From Planctomycetota bacterium (GTDB lineage: Bacteria > Planctomycetota > UBA1135 > GCA-002748355): a stretch of DNA of 64,000 bases. The notes below the pieces were generated by a model that was not told where the DNA came from, made no database searches, and worked only from the letters and a program-made list of their open reading frames with translations. Each line of letters begins with the position of its first letter. Position 1 is the stretch's first letter. Both the position numbers and the translations under genes were made by a program. Below are positions 28,971 through 38,067 of this stretch, one piece after another. Location of the stretch: NCBI GenBank assembly GCA_002748355.1, contig PDSF01000031.1, forward strand, positions 1 through 64,000, given 5' to 3'.

Positions 28971-29858
28971 TCAGGCCGGCCCGCCCTCACCCCACTCGTA
29001 GAAGCCCGAGCCGCTCTTCTTCCCGAGCTTCCCCGCCTCCACCATCTGGCGCATCAGCGCCGGCACCTGGAAGCGCTTGTCGTCCAGCATCTCGCTGAGA
29101 TAGCTGGCGATGTGCATACGGACATCGATGCCAACGAGGTCGGTGAGTTCCAAGGGACCCATCGGATGTCGGTAGCCAAGCTTCATCGCCTTGTCGATGT
29201 CGGCTGCTGAGGCGACCCCCTCCTCAAGCATCCGGATGGCCTCCAGCCCAAGCGCAACGCCCAGGCGGCTGCTGGCGAAACCGGGCGCATCCTTGACCGT
29301 GATCGGGTCCTTCCCAAAGCGGCGGCCCAGCTCGCGCGCGCAGTCGACCGCAGCCTCGTCGCTCCCCGGACCGACCACCACCTCGATCAGCTTCATCAGC
29401 GGCACCGGGTTGAAGAAGTGCATGCCTACGAAGCGCCCTGGAGCCGCAACCCCCTCGGCAATCTTCCCGATCGAGAGGCTCGAGGTATTGCTCGCCAAGA
29501 GGCAGTCCTCGTCGACGACGCTGGCGATGCGGCCGAAGACCGAACGCTTGAGTTCGAGCAGCTCCGGAATCGCCTCAATAACCACGTCGCAGCCCTGCAC
29601 CGCCTGCTCCAGCTGGGTGCTCTTGCTAAGCCGTGCCAGGCAAGCTTCACGCTCCGCCGCCGCGAGCTTCCCCTTGCTCACGCCCTTGTCGAGCATGGCA
29701 CGCACCCGCCCCAGCCCCTGCGTCACCGCAGCATCATCAATATCGAAGAGCCGGACATCGAGCCCGGACTGGGCCGCCACCTGAGCGATCCCCGCCCCCA
29801 TGGTCCCGGCGCCGAGCACGGCACAGACCTGCATTTCGCTTGCGGACTTCACGCTCAC
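28971..29858 (-). CDS. 3-hydroxybutyryl-CoA dehydrogenase
   Basis: 295 residues, the size of Hbd/PaaH. NAD site VLGAGTMGAGIAQVAA near the N-terminus, LFDIDD at the end of the second strand, the catalytic-region block SNTSSLSI, and the His-containing stretch RFVGMHFFNPVPLMKLIEVV; C-terminal helical domain ending in SGSGFYEW. Oxidises 3-hydroxyacyl-CoA to 3-ketoacyl-CoA, or the reverse in butyrate synthesis. The start is GTG at 29858, overlapping the stop of the enoyl-CoA hydratase gene (GTGA), with a ribosome site gaggggg just before; a second GTG two codons later has better spacing. Last gene of the three-gene operon. Confidence 0.92.
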   Translation of the reverse strand: MSVKSASEMQVCAVLGAGTMGAGIAQVAAQSGLDVRLFDIDDAAVTQGLGRVRAMLDKGVSKGKLAAAEREACLARLSKSTQLEQAVQGCDVVIEAIPELLELKRSVFGRIASVVDEDCLLASNTSSLSIGKIAEGVAAPGRFVGMHFFNPVPLMKLIEVVVGPGSDEAAVDCARELGRRFGKDPITVKDAPGFASSRLGVALGLEAIRMLEEGVASAADIDKAMKLGYRHPMGPLELTDLVGIDVRMHIASYLSEMLDDKRFQVPALMRQMVEAGKLGKKSGSGFYEWGEGGPA

Positions 29859-30616
29859 TTCCCCCTCTTATCCAAGAACTCCTGCATCCGGCGCTTCTTC
29901 TCCTCGCTCTCGAAGAGCACCGCCTGGGCTCCACTCTCGATCATGAAGGCCGTGTCGGGTCGCACCCGAAACAGCGCATGCATGGTTTTCTTCGCCAGTC
30001 GGCTCGCCAGCGGCGCCGTATCGACCACCTGCTGCGCCGCAGCCATGGCCTCCTGCTCCAGCTCCGCCTCGGGGACGACGCGCGACACCAAGCCCATCCT
30101 GAGAGCATCCTCCGCAGCGACGATGCGGCCGGTCAGGACCAAGTCCTTAGCCTGCCCCATGCCGACCAAGGCCGGCAGGCGATGCAGACCGCCCGCTGCC
30201 GGCAGAATCCCCAGCTTCAGCTCCGGCTGCCCAAAGCGCGCCGACTCGCTGGCGATGCGAAGGTCACAGGCCATCGCCAGCTCCATACCGCCACCAAGGC
30301 ACCAGCCCTGGATCATCGCGATCACCGGGACCGGAAACTCCTCGACCTGCAAAAACAGCGAAGAGTTGATCCCCGCCAGCGACTGCTCCGCGTCACGCTG
30401 CAGCAGCTCGCCGATGTCGGCACCGGCGACGAAAGCCTTGTCGCCCGCCCCCTTCAGCACGAGGCAGCGGAGCCCAGCCTCGCCCTTCAAGTCAGCAAGC
30501 TTCTGCGACAGAGCCGCGACCAAGGCCAGGTCGAGGGCGTTACGCTTTTCCGGGCGATTGAGGGTCAGGACCGCGATGGCGCCTTGCCGCTCCTCCAAGA
30601 CGAGTTCGTCAGTCAT
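29855..30616 (-). CDS. Enoyl-CoA hydratase/isomerase
   Basis: 253 residues of the crotonase family. The block VLTLNRPEKRNALD is followed by the CoA/oxyanion-hole segment DKAFVAGADI, then the family core GWCLGGGMELAMACDLRIASESARFGQ (in two pieces) with a Glu in the second catalytic position (FGQPELKLGILP). The ATG at 30616 has a ribosome site 6 bases away (tgagg). A GTG at 30628 overlaps the upstream stop and is the alternative. Middle gene between the MDR dehydrogenase and the hydroxyacyl-CoA dehydrogenase; together they catalyse successive beta-oxidation-type steps. Confidence 0.92.
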   Translation of the reverse strand: MTDELVLEERQGAIAVLTLNRPEKRNALDLALVAALSQKLADLKGEAGLRCLVLKGAGDKAFVAGADIGELLQRDAEQSLAGINSSLFLQVEEFPVPVIAMIQGWCLGGGMELAMACDLRIASESARFGQPELKLGILPAAGGLHRLPALVGMGQAKDLVLTGRIVAAEDALRMGLVSRVVPEAELEQEAMAAAQQVVDTAPLASRLAKKTMHALFRVRPDTAFMIESGAQAVLFESEEKKRRMQEFLDKRGK

Positions 30617-30624
30617 TCTGGGCC

Positions 30625-31680
30625 TCACCCTTCGCCGTCGATGCGGATCACGACCTTGCCAAAGACCTGGCGCTGCTCAAGCAAGCGGTGGCCTTCGGCC
30701 ACGGAATCCAAACCATGCAAGACGCGGCCGATGATCGGCCGCAGCCGCGACTGGGCAAGCAGCTCAGTCACCCGCAGGAGGTCGCCCCTGCTACCCATGG
30801 TCGAACCGAGTAGGGACAAGGATTTGAAGAAGAGCTGGGCCAGGTTGATTTTTGCGAAGGGCCCGGTCGTGGCGCCACAGGTCACCAAACGTCCGCCCCA
30901 GGACAGACACTGGATCGACTGCTCGAAGTGCTCCCCACCCAGGTGATCGACGCAAACCTGGACACCACGCTTCTGCGTGAGTTGACGCACGGCTTGGACG
31001 AAGTCTTCGGCCTTGTAGTCGATCACCTGATCGGCGCCGAGTTCCTTTGCGCGCGCGCATTTCTCAGGCCCGCCAGCCGTGCTAATAACCGTCGCGCCGA
31101 AGAGCTTGCAGATCTGGATCGCCGCCGAACTCACCCCACTGCCAGCCGCGTGCACCAGCACTGTCTCGGCCGGCTGCACCTGGGCCCGGCGCACGATCAT
31201 GTTCCATGCGGTCAGAAAGGCCAGCGGGAAGGCGGCAGCCGCCTCGACACTGATCGCCTCTGGCCGCGGATGCACGTTCGCCGCCGGCACGCAGGCATAC
31301 TCGGCTGCGAGCCCGTCACAGGACTCGCCCAGGATGTGGTAGCTGCTGCAGAGCTGATCCTTTCCTTCGAGGCAGGGCGCACAACGCCCGCAAGAAGCCC
31401 CCGGGTGAACGATGACCTCGTCGCCCTCACCTAGCCCGGTAACCCCCTCGCCAAGCGCATGCACGACAGCGCAGCCGTCGCTGCTGGGAATCAAGGGCAG
31501 GGGAAACTTGTGCCCTGGCACGCCTCGTCGCACCCAAAGGTCGAGGTGGTTGAGGCTGAAGGCCCGCATTCGCACGAGCACTTGCCCAGGCTCCGGAGCC
31601 GGACGCGGGAGCTCGACCTGCTCTAGTTTCTCAACCCCGCCATGCTCGGAAACACGGATCGCCTGCATCATCTGCGCCAT
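30625..31680 (-). CDS. MDR-family zinc-dependent dehydrogenase/reductase
   Basis: 351 residues of the medium-chain dehydrogenase/reductase superfamily. The catalytic-domain start is QAIRVSEHGGVEKL. The structural-zinc four-cysteine lobe is GASCGRCAPCLEGKDQLC. The Rossmann block is TVLVHAAGSGVSSAAIQICK, and the C-terminus ends in GKVVIRIDG. It retains the structural zinc cysteines, unlike the zinc-free quinone reductases. The residue at the usual catalytic-zinc position after GVPGHKFPLPLIP is uncertain by eye. First gene of an operon with crotonase and hydroxyacyl-CoA dehydrogenase, so an enoyl-CoA/acryloyl-CoA reductase or alcohol dehydrogenase role is plausible. The ATG at 31680 is preferred over the upstream TTG. 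Confidence 0.82.
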   Translation of the reverse strand: MAQMMQAIRVSEHGGVEKLEQVELPRPAPEPGQVLVRMRAFSLNHLDLWVRRGVPGHKFPLPLIPSSDGCAVVHALGEGVTGLGEGDEVIVHPGASCGRCAPCLEGKDQLCSSYHILGESCDGLAAEYACVPAANVHPRPEAISVEAAAAFPLAFLTAWNMIVRRAQVQPAETVLVHAAGSGVSSAAIQICKLFGATVISTAGGPEKCARAKELGADQVIDYKAEDFVQAVRQLTQKRGVQVCVDHLGGEHFEQSIQCLSWGGRLVTCGATTGPFAKINLAQLFFKSLSLLGSTMGSRGDLLRVTELLAQSRLRPIIGRVLHGLDSVAEGHRLLEQRQVFGKVVIRIDGEG

Positions 31681-31902
31681 TGCCAAGAACCCTCGAATAG
31701 ATACCGGCGGCGAACTCTAGCAGGTCCTTGGGCAAGTCTCGCGAGTGCCTGGGAGCATGATGCCAGGCCCACCCCCAGCCCTGCGAGCGGCGAAAATGAG
31801 CCGCCGCCTTCACCGGAGCTTGTGCCCGAGCCTTGCGCGCACTAGTTCCAAGGACCAGGATTCCTGCCCCCCAGGACCTGGGGCTCTTGCTCCGAGGAGA
31901 CC

Positions 31903-32115
31903 GTGGACAACGACAAGATCACCCATGTCTGGATCGAAGATGGCTGCATCAGCTGCAGCCTCTGCGAGGACTACTGCCCCGAGGTCTTCAAGGTCGAGGG
32001 CGGAGAGATCTGCATCATCACCGAGGACGCTGCAGCGTTCTTCGGAGCCAAGGAGGAAGACATCCTCATGGCCGAGAAAGACTGCCCCGTCGGAGTCATC
32101 AGGGTAGGCAGCTGA
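31903..32115 (+). CDS. Small single-cluster [4Fe-4S] ferredoxin
   Basis: 70 residues. The cysteine pattern GCISCSLCEDYCPEVF (Cys15, 18, 21 and 25) plus a distal Cys at CPVGVI (about residue 62) fits a monocluster ferredoxin; the extra cysteine at 15 or 18 is typical of the Fd family where only four of five are ligands. It is acidic with no signal peptide, so it is cytosolic. The start is GTG, with a strong gaggag site 3-4 bases before. Electron donor or acceptor partner unknown; stands between convergent operons. Confidence 0.85.
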   Translation: MDNDKITHVWIEDGCISCSLCEDYCPEVFKVEGGEICIITEDAAAFFGAKEEDILMAEKDCPVGVIRVGS

Positions 32116-32301
32116 TACAGCAAGTGGGCGGCTGCTCCGCTGCCGCATCCAAGTAGGGGGCATCGGCAACGGGAGGCAAGACCCCCGCCCTCAGGCACAG
32201 CAGGCCGCCGATTAAGACTCCAGATTACTAACGCGCGTCTATCTCAGCAGCCTGCTAGCTTGTCAGCCTCGACCAACGCTAATGAGAGCAGGAGCGAAGC
32301 A

Positions 32302-33564
32302 ATGACGAATCCGATGAGGGCCCGGTTCCTTGCCCTATTCCTCGCTTGGCCGGGAGCCGCGGCAGTCGTAGCCCAGACGCCGCCAGCAGCGCCGCCGGCA
32401 GCGAGCTTGCAGCCGAGCCTTGCCGAAGAAGGCTTCGACTACGCGAAGCTCAGCAAGCACGAGGTCGGCCTGGGCCTGCTATTCAGCAAGAAGCGCTACC
32501 GGCGCCTCTTCGGACATCCACAGAGCTTGCAGATCCTCGAACTCGACCCCCGGCAGCAGCAGCTACGCCTGCGGGTGGCAGCGCAAGCCCAGCTCTTCCG
32601 GACCAGCGAACTCGCGCGCAAGCGCGGGGCCATCGCCGCGATCAACGGTGGCTACTTCACCAAGTCGGCCGCCGCGGTCGGCCTGCTGCGGGTGGATGGC
32701 AAACAGCTCTTCGGGCCGCACAAGCAGATGCTTGGCGCCCTCGTAATCGGGAAGAAGGGCCGCACTTCGATCGCCACTGGCGAAGGCCGGCTCTTCGCAG
32801 AATCACGCGATGCGCTGGCGGCGGGACCGATGCTGGTGCAGCAGGGCGTGATCGCGCTCGGCACCGAAATCTCCCACTTCGACAAGCGCCACCCACGCAC
32901 CGCGGTGGGGATCGCAAAGGACGGCCGCATCTTCTTCCTCACCGTCGATGGACGCTCGCCGGGCAAGGCCGCGGGGATGACCTGCGAGGAGCTGGCCCGC
33001 ATCTTCGTCGCACTCGGCTGCGAGAAAGCTCTCAATCTCGACGGCGGCGGCTCGACCACGATGTGGATCCGCGGCGCCGGAAAGACGGGTGTCGTCAATC
33101 ACCCAAGCGACAACAAGCACTTCGATCCCGCCGGCGAACGCCGCGTCGCCAACTGCGTGCTGATCTACGGCAAGGATGTCCTGGTCCTGGAGGAGAGCGC
33201 AGTCACCCCGAAGCCCAGAAAGGAGGGCCCCCTCTCGCAGATGCGCTACCTCAAGGCAGCCGATGCCAGCGGTGGCAAGTGGCTGCGCGTCCCCGGACAA
33301 CTCGCGGTGGGGATCGACGCCAAGCTCGACTTCCCTGGCTACTGGTTCGTGCAGGCGCGGCTACCCAAGGGCGCCCCCTGGCCCGAGAGCATTTCTTGGA
33401 ACCCCGAAATGCTGGAGTCGCAGCCGCTGAAGCAGAGGATTCGCACCCAAAACGGGTGGGTCCAGCTCGGCCAAATCAAGATGAGCAGCGCCGGAATCCT
33501 GCGCCTGCACTTCAGTGGCAAACAGGCCTTCGGCATCGACGCTTTGCGCCTAGTGCAGCGCTGA
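32302..33564 (+). CDS. Secreted phosphodiester glycosidase (NAGPA family)
   Basis: 420 residues. The N-terminal signal peptide (MRARFLALFLAWPGAAAVVA) is cleaved near AQ. The NAGPA domain spans about residues 60-300 with AAINGGYF, then AAGPMLVQQG, RTAVGIAKDG, and the family-defining NLDGGGSTTMW (residues 250-260). In eukaryotes the family uncovers mannose-6-phosphate tags; in bacteria it removes sugar phosphodiesters from cell-surface or teichoic-acid-type polymers. An extra C-terminal domain of about 120 residues (LKAADASGGKWLRVPG...) looks like a carbohydrate-binding beta module. The ATG at 32302 was chosen for the gcaggag site 7 bases upstream. Confidence 0.88.
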   Translation: MTNPMRARFLALFLAWPGAAAVVAQTPPAAPPAASLQPSLAEEGFDYAKLSKHEVGLGLLFSKKRYRRLFGHPQSLQILELDPRQQQLRLRVAAQAQLFRTSELARKRGAIAAINGGYFTKSAAAVGLLRVDGKQLFGPHKQMLGALVIGKKGRTSIATGEGRLFAESRDALAAGPMLVQQGVIALGTEISHFDKRHPRTAVGIAKDGRIFFLTVDGRSPGKAAGMTCEELARIFVALGCEKALNLDGGGSTTMWIRGAGKTGVVNHPSDNKHFDPAGERRVANCVLIYGKDVLVLEESAVTPKPRKEGPLSQMRYLKAADASGGKWLRVPGQLAVGIDAKLDFPGYWFVQARLPKGAPWPESISWNPEMLESQPLKQRIRTQNGWVQLGQIKMSSAGILRLHFSGKQAFGIDALRLVQR

Positions 33565-33612
33565 GCGAGCCAGCTCGCTCCGGCAGCAGCAGCTCAAGCC
33601 AGCGAGCTGCCG
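33563..33612. terminator. Hairpins between convergent NAGPA and BatB genes
   Basis: A 7-bp stem gagcgag (33563-33569) with ctcgctc (33574-33580) around a four-base loop, starting at the NAGPA stop codon. A second 6-bp stem cggcag (33581-33586) pairs with ctgccg (33607-33612) inside the end of batB. No T-run on either side. Probably a bidirectional, non-canonical terminator. Confidence 0.45.
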
Positions 33613-34607
33613 CGCTCCCTCAGCAGCCAAGCTAGGAGCAACAAACAAAAGCCTGGAATCAGCAGCCACTGAAAACGCGCCTGCCGAAGCCGGCGCTCCT
33701 GCTGCTCGAAGCTGCGCTTCTGCATCGGCCGCATCCGCTTCTCAAAGAGCTCGACCAGCGGCAGCGAAACGTCATTCCCCGCGAGGTAGCTGCCGCCGGT
33801 CGCCCCGCAGATCTGGCGCAGACCCTGGGCATCGAGACGGCTGATCACCTCCTGACCAGCCTGGTCCCGAACGAAGCTCCCCGGTTCGCGGCCCGGAACC
33901 TTGGCCCCCTCGGTGCTGCCATAACCCAAGGCATGCACTCGCACTCCTCGGGCACGGGCGCTGGCCGCCTCCTCCTGCCCCTGCCCCTCCAGATCCTCGC
34001 CATCGGTCATAATCACGATCGACTGACTCTCGACCCCATCCCGGGGCAAAACCGCGAGCGCCGTGCGCAGTGCCGCCGCGAGATCCGTGCCGCCAAGCCG
34101 GGTGCTCTCGGTGTCCACCCGGTCCAACAAGGCCTCGAAGGCCCCCAGGTCATGGGTCAGCGGACAAACAACACGCGCATCCCCAGCAAAGGCCAGCAGG
34201 CCGATGCGATCGCCCCGCAGCTGCGGCAGGAGCGCCTTGATATCCTTTTTGGCCCGCGAAAGCCGGTCCGGCGGCAGGTCCCGCGCAAGCATGGATCGAC
34301 TGGTGTCGAGGCAGAGCACCAGCTCGACGCCTCGGCGCTCGACCTTGCGCTCGATGCTGCCCCAGGCCGGCTCCAGAGCGGAGAGGACCAGGAGCAGTAA
34401 GCCGGCGAACTCCAAGGCAAAGCGCAGAGTCCGAGCCGCCGGAGGAGCATCCGCAAGGAGCAAGGGGTGCGCAGCCTGGTCCGCAAAAGCCTCGGCCGCA
34501 CGCCGCTGCCTGGCACGAGCTGCAAGCACGAGCACAAAGTAGATCAGCGGCGCGAAGAGCAGCGGCCAGCGTTCAGGGTGTTCAAAAACGAAGTCGCTCA
34601 CGAGCAT
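33594..34607 (-). CDS. batB: BatB-like von Willebrand A-domain membrane protein
   Basis: 337 residues. N-terminal membrane segments (about residues 13-30 and 62-82), a periplasmic vWA domain with MIDAS motif DTSRS (residues 100-104, metal-binding D-x-S-x-S), then a C-terminal hydrophobic anchor and basic end. Bat (Bacteroides aerotolerance) proteins form a periplasmic complex with MoxR ATPase partners. Starts with ATG at 34607, next to a GAGG that would better serve a GTG two codons on. Follows batA on the same strand after 113 bases. A MoxR ATPase and DUF58 gene, normally upstream in the operon, are not in this window next to it. Confidence 0.85.
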   Translation of the reverse strand: MLVSDFVFEHPERWPLLFAPLIYFVLVLAARARQRRAAEAFADQAAHPLLLADAPPAARTLRFALEFAGLLLLVLSALEPAWGSIERKVERRGVELVLCLDTSRSMLARDLPPDRLSRAKKDIKALLPQLRGDRIGLLAFAGDARVVCPLTHDLGAFEALLDRVDTESTRLGGTDLAAALRTALAVLPRDGVESQSIVIMTDGEDLEGQGQEEAASARARGVRVHALGYGSTEGAKVPGREPGSFVRDQAGQEVISRLDAQGLRQICGATGGSYLAGNDVSLPLVELFEKRMRPMQKRSFEQQERRLRQARFQWLLIPGFCLLLLAWLLRERGSSLA

Positions 34608-34720
34608 CCTCAAAAGTGCAGACTCGTCTGATGCGCAGCTAGCCGAGGAGCCAGCACCCTACGCCCGGGCAGCGGCCCCATGCAAAACATGGCTCTCCCC
34701 GGGGGGAAACGCCCGCGAGA

Positions 34721-35716
34721 TCAGGGCCAGGCAAGCAGCACCGTCGCCCGCAGCAACAGCGCCAAGAACAACAGCCCCGCCCCGCTAAGCAGGAAGGGCA
34801 GGAAGCGCTCCTCCGCGCGGTAGAGCCGATCGAGCAACTCGACACGCTCAAGCTGGTCGATCTCATCAAAGATCCGGCCCAAGGCTTCCGCGTCCCCGGC
34901 TTCGAAAAATTGGCCCTTGGTCGCCTCAGCGATCTCGCGAAGAACCGAAAAATCCGTGCTGCGCGCCAGCGAAAACAAGCCCTGCCCAGCACCCTGCCCA
35001 CCGGCGCCGATGGTGTAGACGCGGACGCCAGCCTTCTTTGCCAGCTTGGCGGCATCCTCCGGCGTGATCGCGTTGACGTTCTCCATGCCGTCCGTCAGGA
35101 GAATTACGACCTTGCCGGGGCTCTCACTCTCCTCGAGTTGCCGCACGGCGAGTGCCAGCCCAGCGCCAATGCCGGTGCGGTTCTCGGGACTACGCTGCGC
35201 CTTGTGTTTCAGCGGCCGGAGAAACCTATCGAGGGCCTGGTGGTCCAGAGTCGCCGGACAAACGAGGTCGGGAAAAAGCGCAAAGGACACCAGCCCAATC
35301 CGGTCGCCATCGCGCCGTTGCACGAAGTCGCGGGCCACCGCCTTGGCTATCTCCAGACGACTGCGCTCGCCTCCCGCGTCCATATCGCGCTCCGCCATGG
35401 TGCTGGACAAATCCAGCACCAGGAGGATGTCGATCCCCTCACTCTCAACCGGAATCCGGTCGAGCTTCTGCGGCCGGGCGATCGCGAGACTGAGGGCGAG
35501 CAAGGCCAAAGCGCTCAGATGCAGGGGCAGCTGGGCCAAGCGCACCCGCCAGCCACTCGGCAGATCGGAAAAAAGCGCGACGCTGGCGACCCCGAGGGCC
35601 GGCAAACGCCGGCGCGCAATCAGCAGCCAAAGCAGCAGCAGCAACGGAACGAGCAGCAAAAACCACCCGTCCGCGAAAGAGAAACCCAGAAGCTCTTCTT
35701 GTGCGTTGCGACTCAT
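34721..35716 (-). CDS. batA: BatA-like von Willebrand A-domain membrane protein
   Basis: 331 residues. N-terminal membrane segment (about residues 15-33) and a second after ALLALSLAIARPQ, then a vWA domain with the MIDAS-type sequence DLSST (third position Thr in place of Ser) and TDGMEN near its end, and a C-terminal hydrophobic anchor (LLFLALLLRATVLLAW). The DLSST form of the motif is common in BatA. Pairs with batB downstream. The ATG at 35716 is preferred over a GTG one codon upstream. Confidence 0.85.
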   Translation of the reverse strand: MSRNAQEELLGFSFADGWFLLLVPLLLLLWLLIARRRLPALGVASVALFSDLPSGWRVRLAQLPLHLSALALLALSLAIARPQKLDRIPVESEGIDILLVLDLSSTMAERDMDAGGERSRLEIAKAVARDFVQRRDGDRIGLVSFALFPDLVCPATLDHQALDRFLRPLKHKAQRSPENRTGIGAGLALAVRQLEESESPGKVVILLTDGMENVNAITPEDAAKLAKKAGVRVYTIGAGGQGAGQGLFSLARSTDFSVLREIAEATKGQFFEAGDAEALGRIFDEIDQLERVELLDRLYRAEERFLPFLLSGAGLLFLALLLRATVLLAWP

Positions 35717-35759
35717 CACTCAGACTAACGGCTCGCGGGTGCCCCCCCACATGGCGACA

Positions 35760-36553
35760 TCAAGCCGAAGGCTTCGCCGAGGGCGCCTCAAAGAACACCG
35801 TGGGGTTCTTGGTCGCCGGGCGGATCATATCGCCCAAGCCCAAGGAGAGCTTCACCGCGTTGATCGCGTTTTGCTCGGTCTTGAAGCCTGCGCTTGAGGC
35901 ACAAAAGCCTTCGACCCCCTTCTCCTCCAGCCACGCCGCCAGAACCTCACCCTCTCCGTCGAACTCTCCCGGATCCTCATAATGGTACACGTCATCGACA
36001 GCGATAACGCCACCAGCCTTTACCCGCGGAAAAACCTCATTCAAATACCACTCGGCAAAACTGGCGCTATGGTCCGAGTCCATAAACAGCCAGTCGATAT
36101 GTTCGGGAATCTTATCCGTAAGGCGCCGAACGTCTCCCTGCACGAAAGACCAACGCGATTCCGCTAGCTTGGGGGGAACATTGCTGGGGGCGACATCTAC
36201 GATGTCATAGGAGAACAACCTCCCCCCCCGTTATCCCTCAGGGCGGAAAGAATCCAGCAAGTAGACCAACCGTGACAGGGAGAAATCTCTACCACGACTT
36301 CCGGGCGACGGTCCCGCAGCAGCAGATAAGTCACCTCCGCAGCAATATCATCCAGCTGCGCGATCATCGCAGGCTGCCAGCCCCTGTTGCCGCCACCGCT
36401 ATTAACGATCTTGCGCAGGGCCCTGCCGCCGGGGATCCTCTCTGCCCAGGTGACGCCCTTCTTGCGGTATATCGCCCGCATCTGCGCACGCACCGCCTTC
36501 AGGTCGCTGGCGTAACGCTCGTACAGGCCGACCACATATTCCAACGTTATCAT
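35760..36553 (-). pseudogene. Class I SAM methyltransferase interrupted by a frameshift at a G8 tract
   Basis: The N-terminal part (36553 to about 36230) reads EVVVEISPCHGWSTCWILSAL, the SAM-binding first strand and glycine loop. It runs into a tract of eight G (on the coding strand) and then a short wrong-frame end with a stop at 36197-36199. In the next frame, from 36218 down to the stop at 35760, the sequence continues FSYDIVDVAP, then DVRRL, LFMDSDHSASFAEWYL and GGVIAVDDVYHYE, the rest of a Methyltransf_24-type fold. Nine G instead of eight would join the two parts into one 264-residue protein. It could be slipped-strand phase variation, a sequencing error in the homopolymer, or a decayed gene. 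The start has a gagg site. Confidence 0.75.
36222..36229 (-). repeat. Mononucleotide tract (G8 on the coding strand)
   Basis: Eight consecutive C on the plus strand, G on the coding strand of the methyltransferase. The exact point where the frame switches. A one-base gain restores the full reading frame. Confidence 0.9.
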
Positions 36554-36574
36554 TCCATCCTCATATTATCTCAG

Positions 36575-36601
36575 GAGCGGTCGCTCGGATCGATACCGCT
36601 C
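36575..36601 (-). other. Hairpin in the methyltransferase leader
   Basis: A 7-bp perfect stem gagcggt (36575-36581) with accgctc (36595-36601) around a 13-base loop, 22 bases upstream of the methyltransferase ATG. It may be a terminator for a preceding transcript or a leader structure; no T-run. Confidence 0.35.
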
Positions 36602-36756
36602 GGGGCGGCAAAGGGCCTTCCATTGAACACGAAGCAGGCAGCCAAGTGAAGAAGTGCAGCAGCAGGGCAGGGGAGACCTCGGGCTAGCGACATAAGGCCC
36701 TCCGCTTCCAAGCATGGCAGGCAACTCTACCCGCCCGCATCGACCTCGGCTGGAGC

Positions 36757-38067
36757 CTATTCGCGGACCCCACGCAGAACCAGCGCCCCAGCCGCGAAGA
36801 GGATGCTCAGCGAGGCAACGGCCCAGCCCTGCCCGGCGCCGGCACTCACCGCACCGAAAAGCAGCGGACCAAGGATCGCCGAACCTTTGCCGCTGAAGGC
36901 CATCATTCCGTAATACTGGGCACTCTGCCCCTCGGGGGCGAGTTCGCCCACAAAGCTCCTCGAGGTGGCCTGAGTTGCGCCGATGACCAACGACGCCAGC
37001 ACCGCCATCGGCCAGAAGATCAGCGTTCCGGTCTGGGCATCGAACCACTGCTCCTGGGCACAGAGCCAAACACCGGCGCAGACGAGGATCCACAGCAGCA
37101 GCGTCTCGAGAATCGAGCGCTTTGCCCCGTGCTTTTCGGCACGCAGCCCGAAGAGATAGGCCCCGGGCGCCGCCACAACGTTGAGCACCACGATCAGGAG
37201 CAGCGACTCGGTCGCCGAAAACTCCAGGGTCTGCGTGGTGAACGCAGCGGCGAACACAATCACCGCCAAGACGCCGTTGTTGTAGAGGAAGAAGGCCAGC
37301 AAGAAGCGAAGGAAGCGCGGCTCACGCCGGAACTCAGCGAGGCTCGCTTTCAGGTCCTGCAGGCCCATCCCCAGTGAGGCCCGCATCGGCGGGCGCGGGC
37401 CCTGGCAGCGATCCTGCAGCAAGAGCAGCGCCGGCAGCGTGAAGAGCAAAAACCACCCAGCGACAAAGAACGGCACCATGGCAATGCCCTGCAGGGCCTC
37501 GTCCCCTTCCCGTCCCAGGACCAGGGGCAAGACCACAAGCAGGCAGCCGATGCCGCCGATGTAGCCAAAGGCCCATGCCAGCGCTGACAGCCGCGGGATC
37601 TTCGCCGCCGGCACCAGCTCGGGCAGGAAGGAGTTGTAGAAGACCAAGGCGCCTTCGAAGCCGACGATGGCCAGGATCAGCCCAAGCATCACCAGGGCTA
37701 GGTGGCTGGCGCCGGCAAGCCCGAGCAGGAGGGTCCCAGAGACGCAGAGCAGGCTGAAGAGCCGCAGGAAGAGCCGCTTTCGCCCGGTGCAATCGGCGAT
37801 GGCCCCGAGCAGCGGAGCCGAGCCAAAGATCAGCAGGGAGCCGATCGCGTTGGTCAGCCCCCAAAGCCAGTCCCCCTGGCCGCTGCGTTCGGCGAGACTG
37901 GCCTCCGGATAGGCCTGCGGAATCACCGCCTGCTTGAAGTAGATGACGTAGAGCGCCGTGATGATGATGGTCGGGAAGGCGCTGTTGCCAAAGTCATAAA
38001 AGCACCAAGCGACGCGCTGCTTGCGAGTCGAGAGTGGGGCTGGAGAGGCTGCCATGCGGGGAATCAT
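36757..38067 (-). CDS. UMF1/Atg22-like MFS transporter
   Basis: 436 residues, almost entirely hydrophobic helices separated by short loops, about twelve membrane segments. The N-terminal signature WCFYDFGNSAFPTIIITALY and the loop RRSFVGELAPEGQSAQYYG (written here as TSRSFVGELAPEGQ) are typical of the UMF1 family related to yeast vacuolar amino-acid effluxer Atg22. Substrate in bacteria is unknown. It stands alone on the minus strand with about 200 bases before the next gene. Confidence 0.88.
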   Translation of the reverse strand: MIPRMAASPAPLSTRKQRVAWCFYDFGNSAFPTIIITALYVIYFKQAVIPQAYPEASLAERSGQGDWLWGLTNAIGSLLIFGSAPLLGAIADCTGRKRLFLRLFSLLCVSGTLLLGLAGASHLALVMLGLILAIVGFEGALVFYNSFLPELVPAAKIPRLSALAWAFGYIGGIGCLLVVLPLVLGREGDEALQGIAMVPFFVAGWFLLFTLPALLLLQDRCQGPRPPMRASLGMGLQDLKASLAEFRREPRFLRFLLAFFLYNNGVLAVIVFAAAFTTQTLEFSATESLLLIVVLNVVAAPGAYLFGLRAEKHGAKRSILETLLLWILVCAGVWLCAQEQWFDAQTGTLIFWPMAVLASLVIGATQATSRSFVGELAPEGQSAQYYGMMAFSGKGSAILGPLLFGAVSAGAGQGWAVASLSILFAAGALVLRGVRE

